From the NCBI RefSeq assembly GCF_008195825.1, contig NZ_CP043329.1, positions 2,356,001 through 2,420,000 of the forward strand: a DNA stretch of 64,000 nt, given 5' to 3'. Each line of letters opens with the position of its first letter. Positions within the stretch are counted from its first letter, which is position 1. Shown in pieces: positions 18,717-27,363 of the stretch. The notes beneath the pieces were generated by a model. That model worked only from the letters and a program-made list of their open reading frames with translations. It was not told the origin of the DNA and did not search any database. The stretch comes from Pedobacter aquae. Lineage in GTDB: Bacteria > Bacteroidota > Bacteroidia > Sphingobacteriales > Sphingobacteriaceae. A program made the translations under genes and the position numbers.

Positions 18717-20030
18717 TTATGCTTCAATAATTTTTCTACCAATACTATTATAATAATAACCTAAGTCTATCATTTTTTGTAAATCATAAAGATTTCTACC
18801 GTCAAATATCACTTTATACTTTAAGTTTTGCTCCATCAACTCATAATCAGGGTTGCGGAAAAGCTGCCATTCTGTTGCTATAATTAACGCATCAGCACCT
18901 TGTAAAGCATCATAAGGGTTATCAGCAAAACTAATTTTATCACCTAACAAACGCTCTACATTATCCATCGCTTCTGGGTCATAAGCTACAATTTCAGCAC
19001 CGGCTTTTAGTAACTCATCAATGATGTACAAGGCTGGAGCTTCCCTGATATCATCAGTCTCTGGTTTGAAAGCTAAGCCCCATAAAGCAAATTTCTTGCC
19101 TTTTAAATCCCCTTTGTAATAGCTTATCATTTTCTCTATGATTTTAATTTTCTGCACTTGATTAACATCCATTACAGATTTTAAAATCTTGAAATCATAG
19201 TTATATTCCTCTGCCGAAAGAGCTAAGGCTTGTACATCTTTAGGGAAACAGCTACCTCCGTAACCTATTCCTGGGAAAAGGAATCTTTTACCTATACGAG
19301 CATCAGAACCTACACCTTTTCTTACCATATCAACATCGGCACCAACTAATTCGCATAAGTTAGCAACCTCATTCATGAAAGTAATTTTGGTAGCTAAGAA
19401 AGAGTTAGCTGCATATTTAGTAAGCTCTGAAGAACGCTCATCCATAAAAATGATAGGATTACCAGACCTAACATATGGCGCATAAAGTTCTTCCATCAAT
19501 GCTTTAGCCTTTTCGCTTGATGTTCCAACTACCACCCTATCTGGCTTCATAAAATCATCTACAGCAACACCTTCTCTTAAAAATTCTGGATTAGAAACAA
19601 CATCAACCTCTACTGAAGTATGTTCTTTAAATACAGCTTTCACCTTATCTGCCGTACCAACCGGAACGGTAGATTTTGTTACGATAACTTTATAATGATC
19701 TATAATTCCAGCTATATCTTTAGCCGCTCCAAGTACGAAACTTAAATCTGCTCTACCATCACCGCCCGGAGGCGTTGGAAGGGCTAAAAATATAATAACA
19801 GCATCTTTAATAGCTTCTGCAAGGTTTGTTGTAAATTTTAAACGACCTTGTTCTATGTTTCTATGAAACAAAATATCTAGACCAGGCTCATAAATAGGCA
19901 TAACACCTTCTTTCATTTTTTGAACCTTTTCTTCTACTATATCAACGCATGTTACATTGTTTCCTGTCTCTGCAAGACAGGTTCCGGTTACTAAACCTAC
20001 ATACCCGGTACCTATTACGGCTATCTTCAT
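18717..20030 (-). CDS. ugd: UDP-glucose 6-dehydrogenase
   Basis: 437 aa. The Rossmann motif [15 protein letters not shown] is at the N-terminus. The conserved TKSTVPVGT and NPEFLREG belong to the dehydrogenase core. [10 protein letters not shown] carries the catalytic cysteine, and [16 protein letters not shown] lies in the C-terminal UDP-binding domain. It oxidises UDP-glucose to UDP-glucuronate with two NAD+. First gene of the ugd-uxs-galE-rfbB-phosphatase run, so control of the set is probably exerted upstream of it. Confidence 0.96.
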   Translation of the reverse strand: MKIAVIGTGYVGLVTGTCLAETGNNVTCVDIVEEKVQKMKEGVMPIYEPGLDILFHRNIEQGRLKFTTNLAEAIKDAVIIFLALPTPPGGDGRADLSFVLGAAKDIAGIIDHYKVIVTKSTVPVGTADKVKAVFKEHTSVEVDVVSNPEFLREGVAVDDFMKPDRVVVGTSSEKAKALMEELYAPYVRSGNPIIFMDERSSELTKYAANSFLATKITFMNEVANLCELVGADVDMVRKGVGSDARIGKRFLFPGIGYGGSCFPKDVQALALSAEEYNYDFKILKSVMDVNQVQKIKIIEKMISYYKGDLKGKKFALWGLAFKPETDDIREAPALYIIDELLKAGAEIVAYDPEAMDNVERLLGDKISFADNPYDALQGADALIIATEWQLFRNPDYELMEQNLKYKVIFDGRNLYDLQKMIDLGYYYNSIGRKIIEA

Positions 20031-20084
20031 ATTATGGCGGAAATTATTACCTTTAAATCAAACTTCAGGCGAAGTTAATCAATA

Positions 20085-20092
20085 CAAAATTA
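20085..20092 (-). promoter_or_regulatory. Candidate -7 box for the ugd operon
   Basis: On the minus strand this reads TAATTTTG, a match to TAnnTTTG, about 55 bases before the ugd ATG and immediately before the divergent waaA start. A -33 TTTG is not seen at the expected distance. Confidence 0.3.
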
Positions 20093-20093
20093 A

Positions 20094-21322
20094 ATGCCCT
20101 CAATATATAACATTGGAATAAAATTTTATTACTTATTCATACTTTTTGCATCTTTTTTTAACGATAAGGCAAAGAAGTGGATTGATGGAAGAAAAGACTG
20201 GAAAGAAAAGTTTAAAAATTCTGAGATTACTTCATCGATTTGGTTTCATTTTGCTTCATTAGGCGAGTTTGAGCAAGGTAAACCGCTTTTAGAAGCTGTT
20301 AGAAGTCAATATCCACAGCAAAAAATAGTCATCACTTTTTTTCTCCATCAGGCTATGAGATTAGAAAAAACTCGCCCTTAGGAGATTATATACTTTATTT
20401 GCCTTTAGATACCGCAAAAAACGCGAATGATTTTATTCGGATTTTTAAACCCTCACTGGTGTTTTTTAACAAATACGAATATTGGTATCACTTTTTTAAA
20501 GCTTTAAATCAATATCAAATTCCTTTATACGTAACATCAGCTATTTTTAGACCTCAACAAATTTTCTTTAAATTTTATGGAAGCTTTAATAGACAAATAC
20601 TTCGTTATGTAAAGCATTTTTTTACTCAGAATAAAGAATCTGACGATTTACTTTCAAGTATAGGTCTACATAATTATACCTTGTGTGGAGATACCAGATT
20701 TGACAGCGTAAATAATTTAGCCCAAAAAGTTAAAGAACTTCCATTTGTTAAGGCTTTTAAAAATGAAAGTAAATTATTAATAGCTGGCAGCACATGGCCA
20801 GATGACGAGAAGCTTTTGGCTCAATGGTTTATAAATCAACAAGACGACTGGAAAATACTGTTTGCTCCTCATGAAATAAAACCAGAAAAAATAAAAGCAC
20901 TGCAAAATTTATTTGATGATGGAAGAGTAATTAAACACTCAGAAATTGCAGATTTAGATTCATTGAAGAATTTTAAAATACTCGTTATAGACAATATTGG
21001 TATGTTATCTTCTCTTTACCCTTACGGGGAGATTGCTTATATAGGCGGAGGTTTTGGCGCTGGTATACACAATACTTTAGAAGCTGCCACTTGGGGATTA
21101 CCCGTTATTTTTGGGCCAAATTATCAGAAATTCCAGGAGGCTAAAGACCTTATTAAAAATGAAGCGGGTTTTAGTATCAAAAACCAAGAAGAGTTAGATA
21201 TCATTTTAGCTAAACTTACCCAAAGCGAAGTTTATTGTAATAACTGTGGCAAAAAAGCCCAAGCTTATGTAAAAGAGAATATTGGAGCTACAGCTTTAAT
21301 CATGAAAAAAGTTTTTGGCTAA
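20094..21322 (+). pseudogene. waaA: 3-deoxy-D-manno-octulosonic acid (Kdo) transferase, apparent -1 frameshift
   Basis: Two consecutive frames encode one WaaA/KdtA. The first (20094-20381) ends in ITFFLHQAM; if one T is restored to the T7 run at 20336-20342 it reads ITFFSPSGYEIRKNSPLGDY and continues in the frame of the second part to 21322, giving 409 aa, the normal family length. The N-terminus has a membrane anchor, then the FHFASLGEFEQGKP motif. The C-terminal half has IAGSTWPDDE, FAPHE and GGGFGAGIHNTLE of GT30 enzymes. WaaA attaches Kdo to lipid IVA in the inner membrane and is normally essential in LPS producers, so a sequencing deletion is likelier than real loss. It converges on the RES toxin gene with a four-base overlap. 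Confidence 0.88.
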
Positions 21323-21768
21323 GCTTTAATTCGCTCATCAAAAATAAAGGGTTCTGCTTTTAACAATTTTATTGCTTTAAAATCTGCGTGTTTTGGATTC
21401 AATAAGTAATTAAATTCTTGAGGAATTATTGATGAAGGCACTTTTAAAATAGCTGTTTGTTGGTTTGTTAACCATTCATCGCCCAAAAGTTGTGTTACAG
21501 GGATATTTTCAAAATGATGCCATTTGCTTGGTAGCTCATCATTAGAAATTTCTTTTTGAGGCAAATCATCAGGAATATCTATATATAAAACTTTAAATAA
21601 AGCGTTTAAGCCAAGCTTATTCCGATGTACTACATTTTCTAAACAAGCCAAAGAGATGGATGAAGCCGTATAAATAACATGGCTATCATGACTATTCCAT
21701 CTAGCAGCCCTCCCAGAAGAAAGTAAAGCATCTGCAAATGGCGCTAAAACAATTCTGTAGACCAACAT
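21319..21768 (-). CDS. RES-domain toxin (NAD+-degrading family)
   Basis: 149 aa, full-length RES domain. The three signature residues are visible: Arg in the N-terminal VYRI and RAARWN region, the YTASSISLACLE segment carrying the family's Tyr/Ser and Glu, and a distal Ser in ILKVPSSIIP. RES toxins deplete NAD+ by hydrolysis or phosphorolysis and are neutralised by Xre/MbcA/ParS-type antitoxins. The cognate antitoxin gene lies upstream, nine bases away. All key positions appear intact, so the pair looks functional. Confidence 0.9.
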   Translation of the reverse strand: MLVYRIVLAPFADALLSSGRAARWNSHDSHVIYTASSISLACLENVVHRNKLGLNALFKVLYIDIPDDLPQKEISNDELPSKWHHFENIPVTQLLGDEWLTNQQTAILKVPSSIIPQEFNYLLNPKHADFKAIKLLKAEPFIFDERIKA

Positions 21769-21777
21769 AGATTTTAA

Positions 21778-22257
21778 CTAGGCTAAATCACCGTAGGCTA
21801 TACGAATAAGCTCTTCTTCTATGAGGTTTATCCCAGTAATGGTATCCATGAGATGAAAGGGCGTTTGGTTTCCTAAACCATAGGCCGGCAAATTTAACCA
21901 CTGATGAAAAGCCTCTACCGAACCAAAAACCTCAATACCTTTATTAAAAAGAGCAAAAGACTTGATGAGTTTTTCACTTAAAGCGGCATCTAATTTTAAA
22001 CCTTGAACAGCATAATTTTGTATGGTTTTAACGGTGGTTTTAAATGCACTTTGAAACTCATCATAAGTAAAACCAGAAATGTTTAAAAAATCTAAAGCAG
22101 CATTTGCACTTAAACCCTCTTTAGAATTTTGCAATAAAGCAATAGGATTAACAGACATCTTTTGGTAAACCGCAATAGTTTCTTGAACCAATTGGTTAGT
22201 GATATCATCAAGATGATTGATGCTGTAATTTTTTGGCTTTTTTTTGTCTGTTTTCAT
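21778..22257 (-). CDS. Xre/MbcA/ParS-type antitoxin of the RES module
   Basis: 159 aa. The N-terminal half (about residues 45-105) fits the helical Xre-like region. The C-terminal DUF2384 toxin-binding domain is clear: KGIEVFGSVEAFHQWLNLP, then the LGNQTPFHLMDTITGINLIEEEL stretch ending in a short helix that normally plugs the toxin's active site. These antitoxins usually repress their own operon. It is first in the two-gene operon, in the usual antitoxin-toxin order, downstream of hemH across an AT-rich hairpin. Confidence 0.9.
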   Translation of the reverse strand: MKTDKKKPKNYSINHLDDITNQLVQETIAVYQKMSVNPIALLQNSKEGLSANAALDFLNISGFTYDEFQSAFKTTVKTIQNYAVQGLKLDAALSEKLIKSFALFNKGIEVFGSVEAFHQWLNLPAYGLGNQTPFHLMDTITGINLIEEELIRIAYGDLA

Positions 22258-22284
22258 AAGCTTAACAAAAGAATAATCTAATAT

Positions 22285-22319
22285 AGGAAATTTTTCTTTT
22301 TATCAAAGAAAAATTTCCT
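22285..22319. terminator. Perfect 15-bp inverted repeat, probable terminator of the hemH operon
   Basis: AGGAAATTTTTCTTT and its exact complement AAAGAAAAATTTCCT flank a five-base loop, six bases after the hemH stop and about 28 bases before the antitoxin start. The stem is AT-rich, so termination is plausible, and it could instead act as an operator of the toxin-antitoxin operon. Confidence 0.6.
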
Positions 22320-22324
22320 GATTA

Positions 22325-23344
22325 TTAATTCTTGTTAAGTATGATATCTTCCAAAGCGTCTATCCAAGCCGGATTATCGTTTAAGCTTTCTACTAATTGT
22401 ACTTTCTCGCCGCCCAGTTCTTCAAACTCTTCTTGGTATTCAAAAGAGATTTCAAATAAAGTTTCTAAACAATCGGCAACAAAAGCAGGACATAAAACTA
22501 AAATTCTCTTTACGCCTTTGCCAGCTAATTCCTTTAAAACATCGCTGGTATAAGGTTGCATCCAAGGATCGTTTCCTAAACGAGATTGAAAGCATAAAGA
22601 GTACTTATCGTCTGATAAATTAAGCTCTTCTGCAATTAATTTAGCTGTTTGGTGGCATTGGGCCGAGTAGCAAAACTTATTGTTCTCTGTTAAAGTCTTG
22701 CAACAGTCTTTCACTTTTAAACAATGTTCACCAGAAACATCGGCTTTACGCATATGTCTTTGCGGCACTCCGTGGAAACTAAATAAGATATGATCCCAAC
22801 CTTCGTCTAAATATTTTCTGGTATTGTCTGCAAAAACTTTAATCATACCCGGATGATCATAATAGCTATTTACAAAACTTATAGATGGTATGGCTTGCCA
22901 TTGGCTAACAATTTCCATAACCAATTGATGAACAGAACCTGTAGATGCCGAAGCATATTGCGGAAACAACGGAATAACTTTAATGCTATCTACTTTAGCT
23001 TGTTTTAAACGTTCAAGAGCATCAGGAATAGAAGGAGATTGATAACGCATAGCTAATTCTACATGATAATCTTCACCCAGTCTATCAGCTATGGCATTTT
23101 TAACATTCTTCCCATAGATTAATAAAGGCGAGCCTTGCTCGGTCCAAATTTCTTTATAAATTTTTGCTGATTTAGGTCCTCTAAAAGGTACAATAATACC
23201 TTTAACTAGTAGAGTTCTTAAAACAGGGTTAACATCTATAACCCTACCATCCATTAAAAACTCATCTAAATATTTTCTAACATCAGCAGTTTTAGGACTA
23301 TCTGGTGTTCCTAAATTAACCAATAAAATTCCCTTTTTTCCCAT
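22325..23344 (-). CDS. hemH: Ferrochelatase
   Basis: 339 aa. It inserts Fe2+ into protoporphyrin IX (or coproporphyrin III) in the last part of haem synthesis. Signatures: LLVNLGTPDSP at the N-terminus, PLFPQYASASTGS, the catalytic His in FSFHGVPQRHM, and the metal-binding Glu in ETLFEISFEYQEEF. A Cys-rich loop (HCLKVKDCC) is typical of this subgroup. It is six bases downstream of the carotenoid ketolase gene and so appears to be the last gene of the carotenoid run. Confidence 0.95.
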   Translation of the reverse strand: MGKKGILLVNLGTPDSPKTADVRKYLDEFLMDGRVIDVNPVLRTLLVKGIIVPFRGPKSAKIYKEIWTEQGSPLLIYGKNVKNAIADRLGEDYHVELAMRYQSPSIPDALERLKQAKVDSIKVIPLFPQYASASTGSVHQLVMEIVSQWQAIPSISFVNSYYDHPGMIKVFADNTRKYLDEGWDHILFSFHGVPQRHMRKADVSGEHCLKVKDCCKTLTENNKFCYSAQCHQTAKLIAEELNLSDDKYSLCFQSRLGNDPWMQPYTSDVLKELAGKGVKRILVLCPAFVADCLETLFEISFEYQEEFEELGGEKVQLVESLNDNPAWIDALEDIILNKN

Positions 23345-23350
23345 TCCTGT

Positions 23351-24040
23351 TTATATATGATTTGCTTTATCTTTTAAAATCCATAATTGCCACCAAGGTG
23401 TACCCGGCGAATCGTGATGTTCGTAATGATAACCAAAAAAGTAACAACTTATAAAAGCTAAAAAATGATTTCTTTTTTGAGACCTTGATTGATGTTTATT
23501 ATCGTGTTCTCCTTTATGAGGTAAATAAGTGCCAAAATAAAATAGCTGTAAAGTGCTTATCAAAGATGGTATCACCCAAAATAAAACAAGGTTTACTTCA
23601 TCAAACCAAAGTTTTAAAATATTAAAAATAATAGCCATAAAAACTATTTCCCACCAAGTGATATACTGTGTTATAAAATGAAAATACCATTGAAAAAAAT
23701 TACCATGATGGTAGTCTGGGTCATCATGAGAATGAACATGACTGTGATGTAAATGATGTTTAGCATTTAAAGCCTTAAAAGGAAAAGCGGCATACAAAGC
23801 GGTACATATTTGTCCTATTAAATTATTTAAACCTCTATTAGCGCTATAAACTGTGCCATGCATGGCATCATGTGCGGTAATAAATAAACCCGTATATAAG
23901 TGTGCTTGAATGAGGATAAAAATATAAATAAGAGGATTAGAGAAATTAACCTCGAAATTTAAGAAAAAAGATAGTGAACAAAACCATAGGGCGATGACAA
24001 GCAAAGCAATAAACAAACCTTTGTGAGATTTTTTATTCAC
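23351..24040 (-). CDS. crtW: Beta-carotene ketolase-like fatty acid desaturase superfamily protein
   Basis: About 229 aa from a GTG at 24040. An ATG further upstream in this frame (24118) lies inside the end of ispH and is rejected; the next in-frame ATG would cut the first His box. The His boxes are HDAMHG, HHLHHSHVHSHDDPDYH and FGYHYEHHDSPGTPWW, matching membrane di-iron CrtW ketolases rather than acyl-lipid desaturases. Four hydrophobic segments are visible. It would place a keto group at C4 of a beta-ring. It lies 11 bases downstream of the restored ispH stop, among other carotenoid genes, which supports the assignment. CrtZ-like hydroxylase is the main alternative. Confidence 0.8.
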   Translation of the reverse strand: MNKKSHKGLFIALLVIALWFCSLSFFLNFEVNFSNPLIYIFILIQAHLYTGLFITAHDAMHGTVYSANRGLNNLIGQICTALYAAFPFKALNAKHHLHHSHVHSHDDPDYHHGNFFQWYFHFITQYITWWEIVFMAIIFNILKLWFDEVNLVLFWVIPSLISTLQLFYFGTYLPHKGEHDNKHQSRSQKRNHFLAFISCYFFGYHYEHHDSPGTPWWQLWILKDKANHI

Positions 24041-24051
24041 GATATAAAAAT

Positions 24052-24899
24052 TTAGTATGTTTCTAAAACCTTCTTCACGTCCTCCATGAGCCACATTGGG
24101 GTAGAGGTTGCACCACAAATACCAATTTTATCTCCAGGGTTAAACATCATAATTTCTAAATCTTCTGCCTTACTGATGAAATAAGTAGCCGGATTATTTT
24201 TGCGACATACCTCATATAAAACTTTACCGTTTGAAGATTTTTACCAGATACAAAAACGATTTTATCAAACTTCTTAACAAAATCTGGCAAGTCTTTATCG
24301 CGGTTAGAAACCTGTCTGCAAATGGTATCGTTAGCCTTTACCTCATAACCTTTACCAATAAGCTCTTCTTTAATTTGATAAAATTTATCTGTAGACTTTG
24401 TGGTTTGGCTGTATAAGGTGAATTTTTGTGGAAGCTCTACATCCTCCAATTCTTTAATATCTTGAAAAACCAAAGCTTCATTATTGGTTTGACCTTGCAA
24501 ACCAATAACCTCAGCATGACCATGTTTGCCAAAAATCAAGATTTTCTCATCAGCATCATGTGTGGTTTTGATACGATTTTGCAATTTTAAAACCACCGGG
24601 CAAGATGCATCTATTAAAGTGATATTATTTTCTAGTGCAACCTTATACGTTTCAGGCGCCTCGCCATGTGCTCTTATAAGAACTTTTTCGTTTTTAAGTG
24701 TTTTAAGATCCTCATTATCAATAATTCTTAGGCCTTTAGCTTTTAAGCGTTCTACCTCTTCATCATTATGAACAATATCCCCTAAACAATATAAATAACC
24801 ATCTTCTTGTAGTATTTCTTCTGCCATATCTATGGCGTAAACTACTCCGAAACAAAATCCAGAATCACTATCAATGGTTACTTGTAAATTATATTTCAT
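24052..24899 (-). pseudogene. ispH: 4-hydroxy-3-methylbut-2-enyl diphosphate reductase, apparent -1 frameshift
   Basis: As written the frame ends at 24156 after a nonsense tail beginning KNLQTVKFYMR. Restoring one base to the five-base A run (minus strand; T run at 24238-24242) gives SGKKSSNGKVLYEVCRKNNP and continues through GDKIGICGATSTP to a stop at 24052, for 282 aa, the normal IspH length. The three [4Fe-4S] cysteines are in SGFCFGV, DASCPVV and TICRQVSN. IspH makes IPP and DMAPP and is normally essential, so a sequencing error is likely. Its place between cruF and crtW suits isoprenoid supply for carotenoids. Confidence 0.9.
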
Positions 24900-24968
24900 G
24901 GTGCAAGATAATCAAGCTTTTATGCCGTAAAATTAGGCAAATTCTTGTTTAAAAAATTTAAAAAAACA

Positions 24969-25613
24969 TCAAAGCTCTGCAATATTTAATATGGCAAAAA
25001 ACACAAACTGACTAATGAATAATACCAAACCAACCGGATTTGTTTTCTTAAAATCTACCGCATAGTAAAATCTCAATAAAAGGAAAGAAACAATATACCA
25101 GCCTACATAATTTTGAAAAGGTACGGTATAGCCCTCCCAGCTCCAATAATCATGCTGAATGGCCACTGGCTCTATTAAAATATCAGTGGCAACTAAAAAA
25201 ACTGCCCCCACTAAAGATTTAATAGTGGGTTGATGTTTAAATTTTCTTTTTAGATAAGAACCCAGAGAAAACACCATGATGAACCAGTTCACCCCTATCA
25301 TTAAAGGTATATCTGCCAGTTTAAAGCCCAAAGTACTGCCATAACTATAAACGCCAAAGATTTTTCCGGTACTTACACCAATAAGTTCTACTATATAACC
25401 TGCAACTGCAACCGTTAAAGCGGCAACCCAAAAGTTTAAGCTAAATTCTTTTTGGTTGATGATTAAAATACCCGCCATTAAAAGTAAATGAAAGGGTACT
25501 AAAGAGATAAACAAATCATAAAAAGTAGGAACCAAAAAGCCTATTAAGCCCACTATATGGAAAACAATAATAAAAATGATAGAGAGTTCTTTTTTACCTA
25601 ATCTAAAATTCAT
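24969..25613 (-). CDS. cruF: CruF-family carotenoid 1,2-hydratase
   Basis: 214 aa with about seven hydrophobic segments. Family features are the GKIFGVYSYGSTLGFKLADIP loop, PLMIGVNWF, a membrane-embedded Asp in ATDILIEPVA, and the HDYWSWEG...PFQNYVGWY stretch. CruF adds water to the psi-end of acyclic or monocyclic carotenoids to form the C1' hydroxyl. That hydroxyl is the usual site for glycosylation, and a glycosyltransferase gene overlaps this one upstream by four bases. I recognise the family (DUF422) with good confidence; the exact substrate is inferred. Confidence 0.87.
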   Translation of the reverse strand: MNFRLGKKELSIIFIIVFHIVGLIGFLVPTFYDLFISLVPFHLLLMAGILIINQKEFSLNFWVAALTVAVAGYIVELIGVSTGKIFGVYSYGSTLGFKLADIPLMIGVNWFIMVFSLGSYLKRKFKHQPTIKSLVGAVFLVATDILIEPVAIQHDYWSWEGYTVPFQNYVGWYIVSFLLLRFYYAVDFKKTNPVGLVLFISQFVFFAILNIAEL

Positions 25614-26704
25614 ATGCTTACTTTACGACCTTTCCAGGTTACTTTATTTGTGATTTTTTTTCTGATGGATTGAAATGAAACTATCCCCAATGATAACATT
25701 TGAAGAGGATGGAACAAAATATTGATGATGGGTGATTGACCAGAGAGTAGGGAAATCATTAATCTGCTTAATAATATGAGTGTACAACAGAAAAAAAACA
25801 ATTGCGAGTTTAAATAAAACAAGATTAAAATAGGTCCTAAGAGCACTAAAAACAAATAAACCATTAAACCCGGTATAGAATTACCAAAACCAGATAGCAT
25901 ATTTTTAGAAAAACCGTTAATAGCATCATTATAACCTTTATACATCCGACAAAAGATATATCCATTTGCCAATAAAGCTTCGCCAGTAAGCTTTTCTTGT
26001 TTAATACGCTTCATAATCTCAACATCCTCTACTACCTGCTCTTTCACTTTTTTGTGCCATTTGTATTGGTGGTAAGTTATAGCATTAAACATCATAAATT
26101 GCCCACTAGCAGCAGAAAAAGCAGGGTTTTTAGACAAAAAAACTAACCTTAACGGCAATAAATTAAGTAAAATATAATGCATCATTGGTACAACCAACTG
26201 TTCGCCACGGGTTTTCATCGTTTGGTTTGTAAATAAACTTAATAAATCAAGCTTATTCATGTGCATTCTGTGTACAGCGCTATTGATGAGGCCATCTTTC
26301 ACCAATTCATCGGCATCTAAAAAAAGTAAATATTTGCCTTTAGCATGTTTAGCTAATTGATGACAAGCAAAGTTTTTCCCTAACCAACCTTGTTTTAAAA
26401 CCTCTCCCTTTAAGGTATGAAAACGAGCATCAGTTTGGGCAAATGCTTCACAAATTTCAGAGGTATTATCATCAGAATTATCATCTAAAACATAAACTTC
26501 TATATGCTGATAGTCTTGTTGTTTAAGTGATTCTAAAAGCGGTAAAATATCTTCTGCTTCGTTTCTGGCTGGTATGAGTACAGAAACCAAATCTTGATAA
26601 TGCTTTGGACTAGCCGTTAATTTTGGATTAGAAATAAAATTAAATAGCGTAACCGTAAAGCGCAAAATCAAAAAGAAAAATATGATATAAAACAAGACCA
26701 TCAT
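25610..26704 (-). CDS. Family 2 glycosyltransferase, probable carotenoid glycosyltransferase (CruC-like)
   Basis: 364 aa. An N-terminal membrane helix is followed by a GT-A domain: VSVLIPARNEAEDI, the nucleotide-binding DDNSDDNT, the DxD-type LFLDADE, and the QVVEDVEIM acceptor/base region. The C-terminus has three to four membrane helices. In Chlorobiota and Salinibacter, CruC glycosylates the C1' hydroxyl made by CruF. The gene order here (acyltransferase, GT2, cruF) supports that role. It abuts the acyltransferase gene and overlaps cruF by ATGA. Confidence 0.83.
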   Translation of the reverse strand: MMVLFYIIFFFLILRFTVTLFNFISNPKLTASPKHYQDLVSVLIPARNEAEDILPLLESLKQQDYQHIEVYVLDDNSDDNTSEICEAFAQTDARFHTLKGEVLKQGWLGKNFACHQLAKHAKGKYLLFLDADELVKDGLINSAVHRMHMNKLDLLSLFTNQTMKTRGEQLVVPMMHYILLNLLPLRLVFLSKNPAFSAASGQFMMFNAITYHQYKWHKKVKEQVVEDVEIMKRIKQEKLTGEALLANGYIFCRMYKGYNDAINGFSKNMLSGFGNSIPGLMVYLFLVLLGPILILFYLNSQLFFFCCTLILLSRLMISLLSGQSPIINILFHPLQMLSLGIVSFQSIRKKITNKVTWKGRKVSI

Positions 26705-27328
26705 TTACACTACAATTTTACTTTGCTGGCTTTTAGCATCATCATAATGCTTATTAAACTCGTTTTTGATAACTTGTAAACTTGTATATTCTTGAGCTTG
26801 CCATTCTTTTAAGTAAATAGAAACAGAGGGCTTTCTGTTTTGAAAATAATCAAATAAACTTACCGCAAAGAGGTACTGAAATTTTTTGCTTGTATTTTGT
26901 ACAATGTGCAACAAACCTTTCTCGAAACCTATACTTGAAACATGGTTAGAAAAGAGCTGACCTTGAGGAAATATCAACACCAAATTATTTGGGTTTTCTA
27001 AAAGTTGGGCTGCATATTGCAAAGAGTTAACCACGCTTCTAGATTGCTTTTGAACACTAAAAGCACCCAAATACTTCATAAACCAAACTTTTTTGGCTGT
27101 ATCCTCAACAATCATCACATGGAATTTCTTTTTGAGGTAAATTTTATTGAGGTAAAACAGCAAGAAACCATCCCACCAACTGCAATGGTTGGCCAATAAT
27201 AAAATAGCTTTATCCTTATCTACTTCAATTTTATTAAAAGAAAAAGACGAAAAATCTTTCTTGATGATATATTGAATATACCAGGAGAAAAACCTGTAAA
27301 TCAATCTGTTTTCTTTTGGTGTTACCAT
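26705..27328 (-). CDS. PlsC-like acyltransferase, probable carotenoid glycoside acyltransferase (CruD-like)
   Basis: 207 aa. The HX4D catalytic motif is NHCSWWDG, and the second motif is FPQG within LVLIFPQGQLFS, as in lysophospholipid acyltransferases. An N-terminal amphipathic or membrane-associated segment is present. It could be a minor phospholipid enzyme, but its position between crtD and the carotenoid glycosyltransferase suggests that it esterifies the sugar, as CruD does in chlorobactene glucoside laurate synthesis. Ends directly where the next gene starts. Confidence 0.78.
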   Translation of the reverse strand: MVTPKENRLIYRFFSWYIQYIIKKDFSSFSFNKIEVDKDKAILLLANHCSWWDGFLLFYLNKIYLKKKFHVMIVEDTAKKVWFMKYLGAFSVQKQSRSVVNSLQYAAQLLENPNNLVLIFPQGQLFSNHVSSIGFEKGLLHIVQNTSKKFQYLFAVSLFDYFQNRKPSVSIYLKEWQAQEYTSLQVIKNEFNKHYDDAKSQQSKIVV

Positions 27329-27363
27329 GTCTTGCTTGTAAAATTAGCTTTATTTTCTTGATA

